Below are positions 1 to 9,717 of a DNA stretch of 64,000 nucleotides, one piece after another. Location of the stretch: NCBI RefSeq assembly GCF_900120295.1, contig NZ_LT635469.1:310001-374000 (forward strand). Reading direction: 5' to 3'. The stretch is from Blautia sp. Marseille-P3201T (GTDB lineage Bacteria > Bacillota > Clostridia > Lachnospirales > Lachnospiraceae). Numbering within the stretch: position 1 is the first letter of the stretch; each line of letters begins with the position of its first letter. Made by a program: the position numbers and the translations under genes. A model generated the notes under the pieces. The model was given only the letters and a program-made list of their open reading frames with translations. It was not told the origin of the DNA and searched no databases.

Positions 1-1
1 G

Positions 2-415
2 GTAAATCTTTTAATTGCAGGGGCAGATGATTATATTACAAAGCCTTTTGAGATACAGGAGGTACTGGCAAGAGTTCAGGTGCAGCTTCGCCGCGGTGTT
101 CAAGAGGGAAATGGCAATGTGCTTTCGCATAAACAAATGGTACTGGATAGAGAAAGATTTCAAATAGAAGTAGAAGGAAAACCACTGGGGAAAATTACGA
201 AACAGGAATTTTCTATATTAGAGCTTTTACTAAAGCATCCGAAACAGGTATTCAGCAAAGAAGATATTTTTGAATATGCGTGGGAAGAGCCTTATATGGG
301 AGAAACAAAAACTTTAGATGTGCATATCAGCAATATTCGAAAAAAGATAAAAGAGGTAACAAAGGAAGAATATATAGAAACCGTATGGGGAATTGGATAT
401 CGGCTTCAGCAGTAA
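2..415 (+). CDS. Response regulator, OmpR family (5' partial)
   Basis: The reading frame is open from base 2, so the gene begins left of the window. What remains is the end of a receiver domain, with the ADDYITKPF segment holding the conserved lysine, followed by a winged-helix DNA-binding domain ending in the typical IETVWGIGYRL segment. The phospho-acceptor aspartate lies outside. It is the first gene of a cluster with an ABC ATPase, a permease and a histidine kinase, an arrangement known from bacitracin/lantibiotic immunity operons. It probably controls that operon with the kinase at 2267-3166 (inference). No clear terminator separates it from the next gene. Confidence 0.9.
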   Translation, partial: VNLLIAGADDYITKPFEIQEVLARVQVQLRRGVQEGNGNVLSHKQMVLDRERFQIEVEGKPLGKITKQEFSILELLLKHPKQVFSKEDIFEYAWEEPYMGETKTLDVHISNIRKKIKEVTKEEYIETVWGIGYRLQQ

Positions 416-517
416 TCTGCAGTTTCGCTCAAACTTTACTCTTTTTTTACTTTTGATTTGCGATTTTTTAGGATGAAAGAGATAGGATGAAAGCAGATAA
501 GAAAAGGAGAAGTTATT

Positions 518-1435
518 ATGAGTGAATATTTATTGCAGACCAGAGGGCTGACAAAACAATATGGACGCCATAAAGCAGTGGAAAATGTGGATATCCATGT
601 AAAAAAAGGCGCGATTTATGGATTTATAGGAAGAAATGGAGCAGGAAAGAGCACCTGTCTGAAAATGATAAGCGGGCTTTCACGTCCAACAGCAGGTGAA
701 ATTGAACTTTTCGGATATTCAGGGAAGGAATTAAGAGATGTTCGTTCCAGAATTGGATGTTTAATTGAGATGCCAGGATTATATGGAAATATGACAGCAT
801 ATCAAAATTTGAAAATAAAATGTAAAATGCTGGGAATTAACAAAGCCGGATATGTAGAAGATATCTTGAAAACCGTAGGGCTTGAAAAAACAGGAAGGAA
901 AAAAACAAAACATTTTTCTCTGGGAATGAAGCAGCGTCTGGGAATAGGGCTGGCTCTTGTGGGAGAACCGGATTTGCTGGTTTTAGATGAACCCATTAAT
1001 GGACTTGATCCTCAGGGAATTGTAGAGGTTCGCGATACCATACAGAAGCTTCGAGATGAGCGAAATATGACGATTTTAATTTCCAGCCATGTATTGGAGG
1101 AACTTTCAAAACTGGCAACCCATTATGGGATTATTCATAATGGAAGTCTGCTGCAGGAGCTTAGTCAGGAAGAACTGATAAAACGATGTTCAGAGCGCAT
1201 AGAGCTGGAATTAGATTATCCGGAACAGGTGCTTCCTGTATTAGACAAAATGGGATTTACCAACTATCAGGTAATAGATAAACATCGTGTTTATATTTTT
1301 GAACGGTTGGAGGAGAGTGCTCTTTTAAATATGGAACTGGCAAAGGCAGGAATTTTAGTAAAGGGAATTTCGATTACCAGCGAAGATTTGGAAAGTTACT
1401 TTTTAAACCTGACAGGAGGTGCTCAGCATGCTTAA
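518..1435 (+). CDS. ABC transporter ATP-binding protein, BcrA-like
   Basis: A 305-residue ATPase with Walker A GRNGAGKST near residue 40, a signature segment LGMKQRLGIGLAL, Walker B LLVLDEP and an H-loop SSH. The length and the roughly 80-residue C-terminal extension fit the BcrA/lantibiotic-immunity ATPases, which pair with a separate membrane protein to export peptide antibiotics. An AAAGGAGA-type ribosome site precedes the ATG. The stop overlaps the start of the permease gene, so the two are translationally coupled. The substrate cannot be read from the sequence. Because the partner permease is frameshifted, the transporter may be inactive in this strain. Confidence 0.88.
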   Translation: MSEYLLQTRGLTKQYGRHKAVENVDIHVKKGAIYGFIGRNGAGKSTCLKMISGLSRPTAGEIELFGYSGKELRDVRSRIGCLIEMPGLYGNMTAYQNLKIKCKMLGINKAGYVEDILKTVGLEKTGRKKTKHFSLGMKQRLGIGLALVGEPDLLVLDEPINGLDPQGIVEVRDTIQKLRDERNMTILISSHVLEELSKLATHYGIIHNGSLLQELSQEELIKRCSERIELELDYPEQVLPVLDKMGFTNYQVIDKHRVYIFERLEESALLNMELAKAGILVKGISITSEDLESYFLNLTGGAQHA

Positions 1436-2266
1436 ACTGATTAAAATGGATTTATATCGAATGTTTCATACAAAGGCTTTTTATATTATTTGGATTATTC
1501 TTGGGGTAGCTGTTATTTTTTCAACTACGATGTCAAAGGAAGACTATCAATATATGCAAGAGGAAGCGGCAAAGGGCAGTTGGAAAGCGTTTCAGAAGGG
1601 AATTTAAACGTTGGACTAAATGTTACAATTCCTACAAAACCCGGAGAAAAAGTAACGGTGTTTGATCAGGTTTTTGCTAATATGCAGTCAAAATTTGTTG
1701 CCTTGTTTCTGGTTATTTTTGCGGTACTGTTTTCTACAGCAGATATTACAAGCGGATATATTAAGAACATTGGAGGGCAGGTAAAAGAGAGAGGAAATCT
1801 TATTCTTTCAAAAGCAATTGTACTGTTGATTTATACAGGATTAACGTTATTTTTATATTTGGTTATACAGGCGATTTGTCAGTACGCTGTATTCGGAGCA
1901 TCAAAATGGGGAGATATGGAAATGTTCTGGAGATATTTCGGAACGGAGGCAGTACTTCATTATGGTTTGGTATTGATTTGTATGGCAGTGGCAATTATTT
2001 TGAAAAACAATATGCTCAGTATGACTTTATCTGTGTGTCTGTGTGTAAATGTACTGACGATTGTATACAGTGTTGTGGATAAGGTTTTACGTGATATGGG
2101 AGTGAAAGACTTTAGTTTTATTGAACATACTGTCAGTGGAAAGATTTCTCTGCTTTCTATGACGCCGAAGGTTTCTGATTGCGTAAATGCAATTGGCATA
2201 GCCGGAGGATTTGGTCTTTTGGCAGTTCTTCTGACGATTTTGGTATTTCGAAGGAGAGATATATAG
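1428..2266 (+). pseudogene. ABC-2 type permease, frameshifted
   Basis: The start at 1428 follows AGGAGGT with a 7-base gap. The first frame gives a membrane-targeted N-terminus (MLKLIKMDLYRMFHTK) but stops at 1607. The rest of the permease, with several hydrophobic helices, continues in the -1 frame to 2266. The switch is best placed near the GGGAA at 1597-1601, where one missing base joins QKG to NLNVGL. I see no canonical slippery heptamer, so a real mutation or a sequencing error is more likely than programmed frameshifting. It would be the membrane partner of the ATPase at 518-1435. Confidence 0.75.
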
Positions 2267-3166
2267 ATGAAATTCTGGATTGGAATTTTAATTTTTATTA
2301 TTTTATTGCAAACATATTTTTTAGTAAAAATGCAGCGGCAGATAGGGGATATCTGCCGCCAGCTTGCGTTCTTGATGAAACATGACAGTAATATGATGAT
2401 TACTGCCAATATGAAGCGTGGCGGTTTTGAGAAGCTGATAAGTCTGCTGAATGAACTGTTTCAGATGCGAAGAAAGGAGCAGCAGGAATTTAAAGAAAAG
2501 GAGCAGATGATTGCAGATACTTATACAAATTTATCACATGATATTCGTACGCCGTTAACTTCCCTGAATGGTTATTTTCAGCTGATGGAAAGTGCCGGAC
2601 CGGAAGAACAGAAGCATTATATGAAAGTAATACAGGAGCGAATTGAAAGCTTAAAGGAAATGCTGGAAGAATTATTTATGTTTACAAAGCTGAAAAACGA
2701 CAGTTTTGTTTTGGAATTGAAAACCTGCTGTATTAATCGCATTTTAAAGAATACTATTTTTTCTTATTATGATGATTGGTCCAGACGCGGCATCTCTCCT
2801 GAAATCAGTCTGCCTGAAAAGCAGCTTTATATGGAGGGAAACGAAGCCGGACTAAAGCGAATGCTCCAGAATATTATTAAAAACGGCATGGACCATGGAC
2901 AGGATAAGATAAAAGTTCAGCTTTTTGAAAGAGAAGGGAAAATTTGCCTTTGGATTTGTAATGAGGTGACAAATCCGGAAGAAATTGATGTATCCCGGGT
3001 ATTTCAGAGGTTTTATAAGGCGGATGGAGCAAGAAGTAAAAATTCCAGCGGACTGGGGCTTTCTATTGCACAGGAATTTGTTCTGCGGATGAAGGGGGAA
3101 ATTCATGCGGAAATTTCAGGGAACCAGTTCTGGGTAAAAATGAGCTTCCCCCAAAATGTGAAGTGA
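2267..3166 (+). CDS. Sensor histidine kinase
   Basis: A 299-residue kinase with a single N-terminal membrane helix (about residues 3-20), no large extracellular sensor, a HisKA box around SHDIRTPLTSL, an N-box NIIKNGMDHG and a G-box GLGLSIA. It starts within a few bases of the permease stop and closes the regulator-ATPase-permease-kinase operon. Kinases with so little external sequence in such operons usually sense peptide antibiotics at the membrane or through the transporter (family knowledge). The probable partner is the regulator at 2-415. Confidence 0.9.
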   Translation: MKFWIGILIFIILLQTYFLVKMQRQIGDICRQLAFLMKHDSNMMITANMKRGGFEKLISLLNELFQMRRKEQQEFKEKEQMIADTYTNLSHDIRTPLTSLNGYFQLMESAGPEEQKHYMKVIQERIESLKEMLEELFMFTKLKNDSFVLELKTCCINRILKNTIFSYYDDWSRRGISPEISLPEKQLYMEGNEAGLKRMLQNIIKNGMDHGQDKIKVQLFEREGKICLWICNEVTNPEEIDVSRVFQRFYKADGARSKNSSGLGLSIAQEFVLRMKGEIHAEISGNQFWVKMSFPQNVK

Positions 3167-3268
3167 TAAAAATTCGTTGCCAGTGAGAAGAATATATGGT
3201 AGAATAAGTGCAATTGATGTAATTTGAGATACGATTTAGAAAGCAGATTTTGCGGAAAGGAGCAAACT

Positions 3269-3367
3269 ATGAGATGGAAAACAACGACGGTTCACCTTGC
3301 GAAAGGTACCTATATTGCTGTTTACAGGGATAGTGCGCTCTTTTTTAAGGAAAACAGTCTTTTGTGA
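3269..3367 (+). CDS. Putative 32-residue leader peptide
   Basis: A short ORF begins at ATG 3269 behind GGAAAGGAG with a good gap and ends at TGA 3367. Its product is basic at the start (MRWKTTTVHLAKG) and matches nothing I recognise. It lies directly upstream of the MFS gene at 3434. Its codons overlap the first strand of a set of competing hairpins, the usual layout of a translated attenuator leader. The ORF could also be fortuitous. Confidence 0.5.
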   Translation: MRWKTTTVHLAKGTYIAVYRDSALFFKENSLL

Positions 3368-3433
3368 TTGCAACAACTATAAAAAGCCACTATCTCCTAA
3401 TCAAGTAATTTATTTGAAAAGGAGATTTTTTTT
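3327..3433 (+). promoter_or_regulatory. Putative attenuator before MFS gene
   Basis: Strand 1, GGGATAGTG (3327-3335), inside the small ORF, can pair with CACTATCTCC (3388-3397; nine pairs with one G-U). The overlapping ATCTCCT (3392-3398) can instead pair with AGGAGAT (3420-3426). That last segment is the MFS ribosome site and is followed by eight Ts. The second helix would therefore act as a terminator or hide the ribosome site. The two helices exclude each other. Ribosome position on the leader ORF could choose between them, as in attenuated antibiotic-resistance genes. The ligand is unknown. Confidence 0.5.
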
Positions 3434-4525
3434 ATGCGTAAATTTAATATAAAACAGCAGATAGGTAAGTTATATTTAGTAACTTTTGTAGGCCATTTTC
3501 AGATTGCAGGAGCATCATGGGTTGCATTGCTGGCCATGAGGGGATTTTCTCTTTTGGAGATTGGAATGTTGGAAAGTATCTTTCATATTGTAAGCTGTCT
3601 GTTTGAAATTCCATCAGGCGTTGCAGCAGATGTTTTCGGACGCAAAAAGACTATGGTTATGAGTCAGCTTGCCTCTTTATTATCCGGTGTAATGATGGTT
3701 TTATCAGAAGGATTTTGGACAACGGCATTTGCCATAGGATTTAGCGCTTTAAGCTATAATCTGGCTTCCGGTACAAGAGAAGCACTGGCTTATGACAGTT
3801 TGAAAATGGCCGGAAAAGAGAAAGAATATAATGCGTTTGCGGCAACGGATATGATGCTTTACAGAATTACAAATTCTACGTCCACACTCTGTGCAGGCCT
3901 TGCATTATTTCTCGGTTTTCGAAAGGCTTATACGGTGGATATTCTTTTTACTTTGGCAGCTTTATTCATTGCATGCAGTTTAAAAGAGGTTACCATAGGA
4001 GAAAAAACAGGTAAAGAAAAGGTATCTTGCAGATTGGTGAATACAGTCAGAGAAAGCTGGCATTTTTTATTTTTTAATAAGAAGATTAGAAGTATTATGA
4101 TAATTAATGCGGTTATAGGGGCTGTTTCCACACTGGTATTGTTCTTTTTGCAGGCAAAATTGCCGCTTTCAGGATTAAATCAGGGAATGCTTGGACCGGT
4201 TCTTTTCCTTATGGGAATGGGGGCTGCTTTGGGCTCTAAAGCAACGTCATTTTTTTCCGGTGTGTCTTATAAAAAGGTTGTGCTTATAAGCAGTTTTGGT
4301 GTGGCAGTTTCCTTTCTTATGACATTTACTCAAAGCCCTGCGTTGATGATTTGCGGTGGATTTTTAGGAGCATTTGTTGATGACTTTCTGGAAGTCAGGA
4401 CAGACGTGCTTATTAATGAAATGATTTCATCAGAACAGCGTGCAACATTAATTTCAGTGAATTCTTTTACTTTTTCTATTGTTATGATTATTTTATCTAC
4501 ATGGATGGGGTGGATTATGGGATAG
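3434..4525 (+). CDS. MFS transporter, drug-efflux type
   Basis: A 363-residue polytopic protein with MFS motif A (GVAADVFGRKKT) after the second helix and about 10-12 hydrophobic helices. It is slightly short for the family (usually about 400), mainly at the C-terminus. The start has GGAG nine bases upstream, inside the putative attenuator hairpin. The substrate is unknown. The leader ORF and hairpins suggest induction by a translation-affecting compound, which would make efflux of an antibiotic plausible (inference). Confidence 0.82.
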   Translation: MRKFNIKQQIGKLYLVTFVGHFQIAGASWVALLAMRGFSLLEIGMLESIFHIVSCLFEIPSGVAADVFGRKKTMVMSQLASLLSGVMMVLSEGFWTTAFAIGFSALSYNLASGTREALAYDSLKMAGKEKEYNAFAATDMMLYRITNSTSTLCAGLALFLGFRKAYTVDILFTLAALFIACSLKEVTIGEKTGKEKVSCRLVNTVRESWHFLFFNKKIRSIMIINAVIGAVSTLVLFFLQAKLPLSGLNQGMLGPVLFLMGMGAALGSKATSFFSGVSYKKVVLISSFGVAVSFLMTFTQSPALMICGGFLGAFVDDFLEVRTDVLINEMISSEQRATLISVNSFTFSIVMIILSTWMGWIMG

Positions 4526-4578
4526 TTTTATGGTAGGATAGATATATATACCATGGAGAAAAAAGGAGAACAGCAAAG

Positions 4579-5427
4579 ATGAAAATTGCAGTAACTTATG
4601 ATAATGGAAACATATTTCAGCATTTTGGAAAAACAGAGTTTTTCAAATTATATGAAGTAGAGAATAATCAGGTGGTTTCAAGTGAAGTAATTAGTTCTAA
4701 TGGCGCAGGTCATGGTGCATTGGCAGAACTTCTGGGCAATCAGTCTGTAGACTTGTTGATTTGCGGCGGCATTGGCGGCGGTGCACAGACAGCGCTGGCA
4801 GATGCAGGAGTTGAAATATGTTCAGGTGTGCAGGGTGATGTAGACCAGGCAGTGGAAGCTTATTTAAAGGGTGAATTAGTATCTGCAGGTGTAAACTGTG
4901 ATCATCATCACGAGGAAGGCCATAGCTGCGGCAGTCATGAAGACGGACATTCCTGTGGTGGAAACTGCGGTGGTTCTTGTGGAGGACATGTACATTTGAC
5001 AGGACGTAATGTGGGTAAGACCTGTCGTACACATTACAAAGGAACTTTTAATGATGGAACACAGTTTGACTCTTCTTATGATCGTGGGGAACCGTTGGAA
5101 TTTATTTGCGGAGTAGGCCAGATGATCAAAGGGTTTGATGCAGCTGTCGCAGATATGGAAGTGGGACAGAGTGTGGATGTTCACTTAATGCCTGAAGAAG
5201 CTTATGGTATGCCGGATCCGGATGCAGTTTTTACTCTTGAAATCGCACAGCTTCCAGGGGCTGAAGATTTGGAAGCCGGTCAGCGTGTTTACCTGACAAA
5301 TCAGTTAGGACAGCCATTCCCGGTAGTTGTTGTGGAAAAAACAGAGGCAACGATTACTTTTGATGCAAATCATGAAATGGCAGGAAAGGAATTAAATTTC
5401 CATATTGAATTAGTTGAAGTGAAATAA
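4579..5427 (+). CDS. NifX/NifB-type domain fused to FKBP peptidyl-prolyl isomerase
   Basis: A 282-residue two-domain protein. Residues 1-105 look like the dinitrogenase iron-molybdenum cofactor (NifX/NafY) fold, which binds metal clusters. Residues about 108-140 form a His/Cys/Gly-rich linker with repeated HSCG and HHH motifs suited to binding metals. Residues about 145-282 are an FKBP/SlyD-like domain (VGKTCRTHYKG, then FICGVGQMIKGFD). SlyD is known to combine prolyl isomerase activity with a His/Cys metal-binding tail for nickel delivery. This fusion may be a metal-handling chaperone (inference). There are no nitrogenase genes nearby. Confidence 0.82.
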   Translation: MKIAVTYDNGNIFQHFGKTEFFKLYEVENNQVVSSEVISSNGAGHGALAELLGNQSVDLLICGGIGGGAQTALADAGVEICSGVQGDVDQAVEAYLKGELVSAGVNCDHHHEEGHSCGSHEDGHSCGGNCGGSCGGHVHLTGRNVGKTCRTHYKGTFNDGTQFDSSYDRGEPLEFICGVGQMIKGFDAAVADMEVGQSVDVHLMPEEAYGMPDPDAVFTLEIAQLPGAEDLEAGQRVYLTNQLGQPFPVVVVEKTEATITFDANHEMAGKELNFHIELVEVK

Positions 5428-5440
5428 AACAGGGTACAAA

Positions 5441-5520
5441 AAACGGAGTTGTCGAATTAAACATTATCCCCAAATATTTATAAATATTCAGGATATGATT
5501 TAACACGACAACTCCGTTTT
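5441..5520. terminator. Long hairpin, bidirectional terminator / repeat copy 1
   Basis: AAACGGAGTTGTCG (5441-5454) pairs with CGACAACTCCGTTT (5506-5519). Inner pairing continues through TTAAACATTATCC against GGATATGATTTAA. It sits between two convergent genes and has A and T runs outside the stem, so it can stop transcription from both sides. The inner sequence resembles the hairpin at 9718-9875. Confidence 0.7.
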
Positions 5521-5535
5521 GATTTCATCTAATGT

Positions 5536-6750
5536 TTATACCGGAATGTTTTTCTTTCTTAATTTTCGAATATAGCTTACCAGCAGAACAATACAAATAA
5601 AATCTATGATTACAACGGCAATTATAGATTGCATACCGTAGTAAATTCCTGCTGTTTCTGCTATTTTACCGATAATGGAAGGCATGATGATTGCTCCTAA
5701 ACTTGCAATAGTTAAGATAAAGCTCCATGCAAGTGCATACTTTTGAATAATACTTCCTGCAAAGGAAACAGTTGTAGGATAAAGCCCTGCCATGCTGAAA
5801 CCGAAGCCCATAATACCTATGAGAATAAGTGGTGTTGTAGAGCTGGACAATAATAAAATCAGGAATGCTACCAGACCAAATCCCATGCAAAGGAGCAGCC
5901 ATTCTTTATGTATTTTTGTAGAAAGCCATGCAGTTAAAAGTCTTCCTGCTAAAATCATAATCCATAAAACACTGGCAGTAGCCTGTGAAAGTGACTGTGG
6001 AAGTAATCCTGTGTCTTTAAAATAGGTAATCATCCAGCCAATGACACCCTGTTCTGCACATAAGTAGAAAAACATTGTCAAGGTACAGAGATAAAACAGA
6101 GGTTCCTTAAAAAATGCAAAGCTGGAAGCGGTTTTCTCCTTTGTTTCTGTTGTGAAATTTTCAGAAGTGGGGATAATAAAGTACATAATCCAGCTTAAAA
6201 TTCCCATAATCAACATAAAATAACAGGCATAAATCCAGTTGTCAGGATTATTTTTTGTAAGAATAATCAGCAACAGTGGGAAAGTAAACGCACCAATGGC
6301 AAACATTGCATGAAGCCCGTTTAAAAGAGAAGCTTTCCCAGGAGCTAATTCATTAATGGATTGGTTACAAAAATTGCTGGTAGCTCCTCGTGCCATACCT
6401 GTTAAGAAAAAGGAGAGCGCCAGCAGGGAATTATTATCAGAAAAGATAATAATTAAAAAGGAAAGAGCGAAGAAAGCGTTAAAAAGCAAAATGCTTTTTT
6501 TCCTTCCCAGAAAAGCCGGTAATGCACCGGAGGCAAAGCTGGAAATCAGGTTTCCTACAGAATGAAGACTGACAATCATACCACAAAAGGCGTATTCCAG
6601 TCCTCTGGCATCTCTGATATAAGGAAGGAGAGAGCCAATAGACAATGCGAGCATACCGTTAATAATAAAAACACCGTAGCTGCATAAAAGTTGTTTGTTT
6701 TGAGTTTTACTACTGAACAATGTTACAAAATTCCTTTCTTTAAAATACAA
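5536..6750 (-). CDS. MFS transporter
   Basis: A 404-residue protein with 12 likely helices. The segment GALPAFLGRKKS matches MFS motif A, and the two-half pattern fits the major facilitator superfamily. Sugar (FucP-like) or organic-solute transport are possible; no residue settles it. It is transcribed against its neighbour and divergently from clpB, so it is a single-gene unit ending at the hairpin at 5441-5520. A later Met at residue 33 is a possible alternative start, but the upstream helix-like sequence favours the long form. Confidence 0.8.
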   Translation of the reverse strand: MYFKERNFVTLFSSKTQNKQLLCSYGVFIINGMLALSIGSLLPYIRDARGLEYAFCGMIVSLHSVGNLISSFASGALPAFLGRKKSILLFNAFFALSFLIIIFSDNNSLLALSFFLTGMARGATSNFCNQSINELAPGKASLLNGLHAMFAIGAFTFPLLLIILTKNNPDNWIYACYFMLIMGILSWIMYFIIPTSENFTTETKEKTASSFAFFKEPLFYLCTLTMFFYLCAEQGVIGWMITYFKDTGLLPQSLSQATASVLWIMILAGRLLTAWLSTKIHKEWLLLCMGFGLVAFLILLLSSSTTPLILIGIMGFGFSMAGLYPTTVSFAGSIIQKYALAWSFILTIASLGAIIMPSIIGKIAETAGIYYGMQSIIAVVIIDFICIVLLVSYIRKLRKKNIPV

Positions 6751-6830
6751 AGTACTATATAGTCTAAAACAAGAGTGGAAGTTTGTAAAGGGATGTACGT
6801 TGTTTCGTTCATAAAGTTTTTATAATTATA

Positions 6831-6873
6831 TTAGCACTCGATACTTGACCTGGCTAATAATTAGTGTTATAGT
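6831..6873 (+). promoter_or_regulatory. clpB promoter with degenerate CIRCE operator
   Basis: TTAGCACTC (6831-6839) matches the left arm of the HrcA operator CIRCE exactly. After precisely nine bases, CCTGGCTAA (6849-6857) matches five of nine right-arm positions. A -35 TTGACC (6845-6850) lies across it, and a -10 TATAGT (6868-6873) follows at 17 bp. This predicts repression of clpB by HrcA, released by heat or protein stress. Confidence 0.6.
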
Positions 6874-6915
6874 AGCACTAGAACAAAGAAATTAGCACAA
6901 ATGGAGGGATTTTTT

Positions 6916-9507
6916 ATGAATATCAGTAAATTTACGCAGAAATCACTTCAGGCTGTTCAGGATTTAGAGAAAACTGCTTATGAATTCGGCAATCAGGAAG
7001 TTGAACAGGAGCATTTGTTATACAATTTATTAAAGCAGGAGGACAGTCTGATTTTAAAACTTATTGAGAAAATGGAAATTCAAAAAGAACATTTTCTCAA
7101 TCGGGTAGAACAGGCTTTGAATGCAAGAACAAAGGTATCAGGAGGACAGCCTTATATTGGACAATACTTAAATAAGGCTTTGGTAACTGCTGAGGATGAA
7201 GCCAGAAATATGGGAGACGAATATGTTTCCGTAGAGCATTTATTTTTGGCATTGCTGAATAATCCAAGCCCTTCTATGAAGAAAATATGGAATGAGTATG
7301 GGATTACCAGAGAACGTTTTTTACAGGCTCTCAGCACGGTGAGAGGAAACCAGAGAGTGACTACGGATAATCCGGAAGTAACCTATGACACCTTGAATAA
7401 ATACGGACAGGATTTAGTAGAAAAGGCAAGAGAGCAGAAGCTGGATCCTGTAATCGGAAGAGATGCGGAAATTCGTAATGTAATCCGCATTCTTTCCAGA
7501 AAGACCAAGAACAATCCGGTGCTTATCGGTGAGCCAGGTGTTGGTAAAACAGCAGCAGTAGAAGGATTGGCACAGCGTATTGTCCAAGGGGATGTACCGG
7601 AAGGATTGAAAGACAAAAAAATATTTGCTTTGGATATGGGCGCTTTAGTTGCAGGAGCAAAATATCGCGGTGAATTTGAAGAAAGATTAAAGGCTGTTTT
7701 GGAAGAAGTACGAAAAAGTGAAGGTCAGATTATTCTCTTTATTGATGAACTTCACTTGATTGTGGGTGCAGGAAAAACAGACGGAGCTATGGATGCCGGC
7801 AATATGTTAAAGCCAATGCTGGCAAGAGGTGAGTTGCATTGTATCGGTGCAACTACTCTTGATGAGTATCGTCAGTATATTGAAAAAGATGCGGCATTGG
7901 AAAGAAGATTTCAGCCTGTAACAGTAGACGAACCGACTGTGGAAGATACCATTTCTATTCTGAGAGGACTGAAAGAACGCTATGAAGTCTTCCATGGGGT
8001 AAAGATTACAGACAGTGCTTTAGTTGCAGCAGCTACACTTTCTGACAGATATATCAGCGACCGTTTTCTTCCGGATAAGGCCATCGACTTAGTTGATGAA
8101 GCCTGTGCATTGATTAAAACAGAGCTGGACTCCATGCCTACGGAATTGGATGAAATGCGAAGAAAAATCATGCAGATGGAGATTGAGGAAGCTGCGTTAA
8201 AGAAAGAAGATGACAGATTAAGTCAGGACAGACTGGTAGACTTGCAGAAGGAAATGGCTGAGTTAAGAGATAGTTTTAATGCACAGAAAGCCCAGTGGGA
8301 TAATGAAAAATCTACCGTAGAACGCCTTCAGAAGCTTCGTGAGCAGATTGAAGATATGAATAACAGAATTCAAAAAGCTCAGAGAAATTATGATTTAGAT
8401 GAAGCAGCAAAACTTCAGTACGGAGAACTTCCGAAGCTGCAAAAACAGTTACAGGCAGAGGAAGAAAAGGTGAAAAATCAGGATTTATCTCTGGTTCATG
8501 AAAGTGTTACAGACGAAGAAATTGCCAGAATTATTTCGCGCTGGACAGGTATTCCGGTGGCAAAACTGACAGAGGGGGAAAGAACAAAAATCCTTCATCT
8601 GGAAGAAGAACTTCATAAACGTGTCATTGGTCAGGACGAAGGTGTGACAAAGGTTACTGATGCGATTATCCGTTCGAAAGCAGGTATTAAAGACCCTACG
8701 AAACCTATTGGTTCTTTCTTGTTCTTAGGTCCTACCGGTGTTGGTAAGACAGAGCTTGCAAAGACTTTGGCAGCTACGCTTTTTGATGATGAACAGAATA
8801 TGGTTCGTATTGACATGAGTGAATATATGGAGAAATATTCTGTATCCAGACTGATTGGAGCGCCTCCGGGATATGTAGGATATGAAGAAGGCGGACAGCT
8901 TACAGAAGCAGTTCGCAGGAAACCTTACTCTGTAGTTCTTTTTGATGAGATTGAAAAGGCGCATCCGGATGTATTTAACGTGCTTTTACAGGTACTGGAT
9001 GATGGTCGTATTACAGATTCTCAGGGCAGAACTGTGGACTTTAAAAATACCATTTTAATCATGACTTCCAACATTGGTTCTCCGTATCTTTTGGAAGGAA
9101 TTGAGGAAAATGGTGAGATTAAACAGGAAGCAAGAGAAGCTGTGGAACGTGATTTAAGAGCGCATTTCAGACCGGAATTTTTGAACCGTCTGGATGAGAT
9201 GATTATGTTTAAACCACTGACAAAAGAAAATATCGGAGGTATTGTGGAACTCCTTTTGGCAGACTTAAATAAGCGATTAAAAGATCAGGAACTGTCTATA
9301 GAATTGACAAAAGCTGCAAAAGATTATATTATTGAGGGCGGATATGATCCTGTCTATGGCGCTCGTCCGCTGAAAAGATATGTACAGAAATATGTAGAAA
9401 CTTTAACTGCAAAGCTTATTCTTGCAGGAAATATAAGCGCAGGCAGCAGGATTGTCATTGATGTAGAAAACGATGAATTGGTTGCTCATGAGAAGTATGT
9501 AGAATAA
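6916..9507 (+). CDS. clpB: ATP-dependent disaggregase ClpB
   Basis: An 863-residue Hsp100 protein with an N-terminal Clp domain, first AAA+ module (Walker A GEPGVGKT), coiled-coil middle domain (about residues 405-530, the ClpB hallmark), second AAA+ module (Walker A GPTGVGKT) and C-terminal D2 domain. It rescues aggregated proteins in the cytoplasm with DnaK. The start at 6916 is chosen because GGAGGG lies seven bases upstream; an upstream in-frame ATG at 6901 overlaps that site. The promoter region carries a CIRCE-like operator, consistent with heat-shock control. Confidence 0.97.
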   Translation: MNISKFTQKSLQAVQDLEKTAYEFGNQEVEQEHLLYNLLKQEDSLILKLIEKMEIQKEHFLNRVEQALNARTKVSGGQPYIGQYLNKALVTAEDEARNMGDEYVSVEHLFLALLNNPSPSMKKIWNEYGITRERFLQALSTVRGNQRVTTDNPEVTYDTLNKYGQDLVEKAREQKLDPVIGRDAEIRNVIRILSRKTKNNPVLIGEPGVGKTAAVEGLAQRIVQGDVPEGLKDKKIFALDMGALVAGAKYRGEFEERLKAVLEEVRKSEGQIILFIDELHLIVGAGKTDGAMDAGNMLKPMLARGELHCIGATTLDEYRQYIEKDAALERRFQPVTVDEPTVEDTISILRGLKERYEVFHGVKITDSALVAAATLSDRYISDRFLPDKAIDLVDEACALIKTELDSMPTELDEMRRKIMQMEIEEAALKKEDDRLSQDRLVDLQKEMAELRDSFNAQKAQWDNEKSTVERLQKLREQIEDMNNRIQKAQRNYDLDEAAKLQYGELPKLQKQLQAEEEKVKNQDLSLVHESVTDEEIARIISRWTGIPVAKLTEGERTKILHLEEELHKRVIGQDEGVTKVTDAIIRSKAGIKDPTKPIGSFLFLGPTGVGKTELAKTLAATLFDDEQNMVRIDMSEYMEKYSVSRLIGAPPGYVGYEEGGQLTEAVRRKPYSVVLFDEIEKAHPDVFNVLLQVLDDGRITDSQGRTVDFKNTILIMTSNIGSPYLLEGIEENGEIKQEAREAVERDLRAHFRPEFLNRLDEMIMFKPLTKENIGGIVELLLADLNKRLKDQELSIELTKAAKDYIIEGGYDPVYGARPLKRYVQKYVETLTAKLILAGNISAGSRIVIDVENDELVAHEKYVE

Positions 9508-9519
9508 AGGAGAAATGCA

Positions 9520-9693
9520 ATGATACCGAAAGATCCAGTAATGCTTTTGAGTTATGTAAACACACAGCTTCGCGATTTTTATTCTTCTTTTGAAGGTTTA
9601 TGCGAAGATAAAGGACTAAATGCAGAGGAAATTCAGATGAAGCTGTCAGGAATTGACTATGTTTATGATTTAGAGAGAAATCAATTTATTTAA
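9520..9693 (+). CDS. DUF4250 family small protein
   Basis: A 57-residue acidic protein beginning MIPKDPVMLLSYVN, a start typical of the DUF4250 family found in Clostridia. It begins 13 bases after the clpB stop behind AAAGGAGAAATGC, so it is probably co-transcribed with clpB. Its function is unknown. It ends just before a long hairpin terminator. Confidence 0.82.
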   Translation: MIPKDPVMLLSYVNTQLRDFYSSFEGLCEDKGLNAEEIQMKLSGIDYVYDLERNQFI

Positions 9694-9717
9694 AAGAAAA
9701 TTGAGAGATATGGTAAA

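Noticed and set aside
1428-2266. Programmed frameshift in the permease
   Set aside because: No slippery heptamer or downstream structure is apparent near 1600, so a mutation or sequencing error is simpler.
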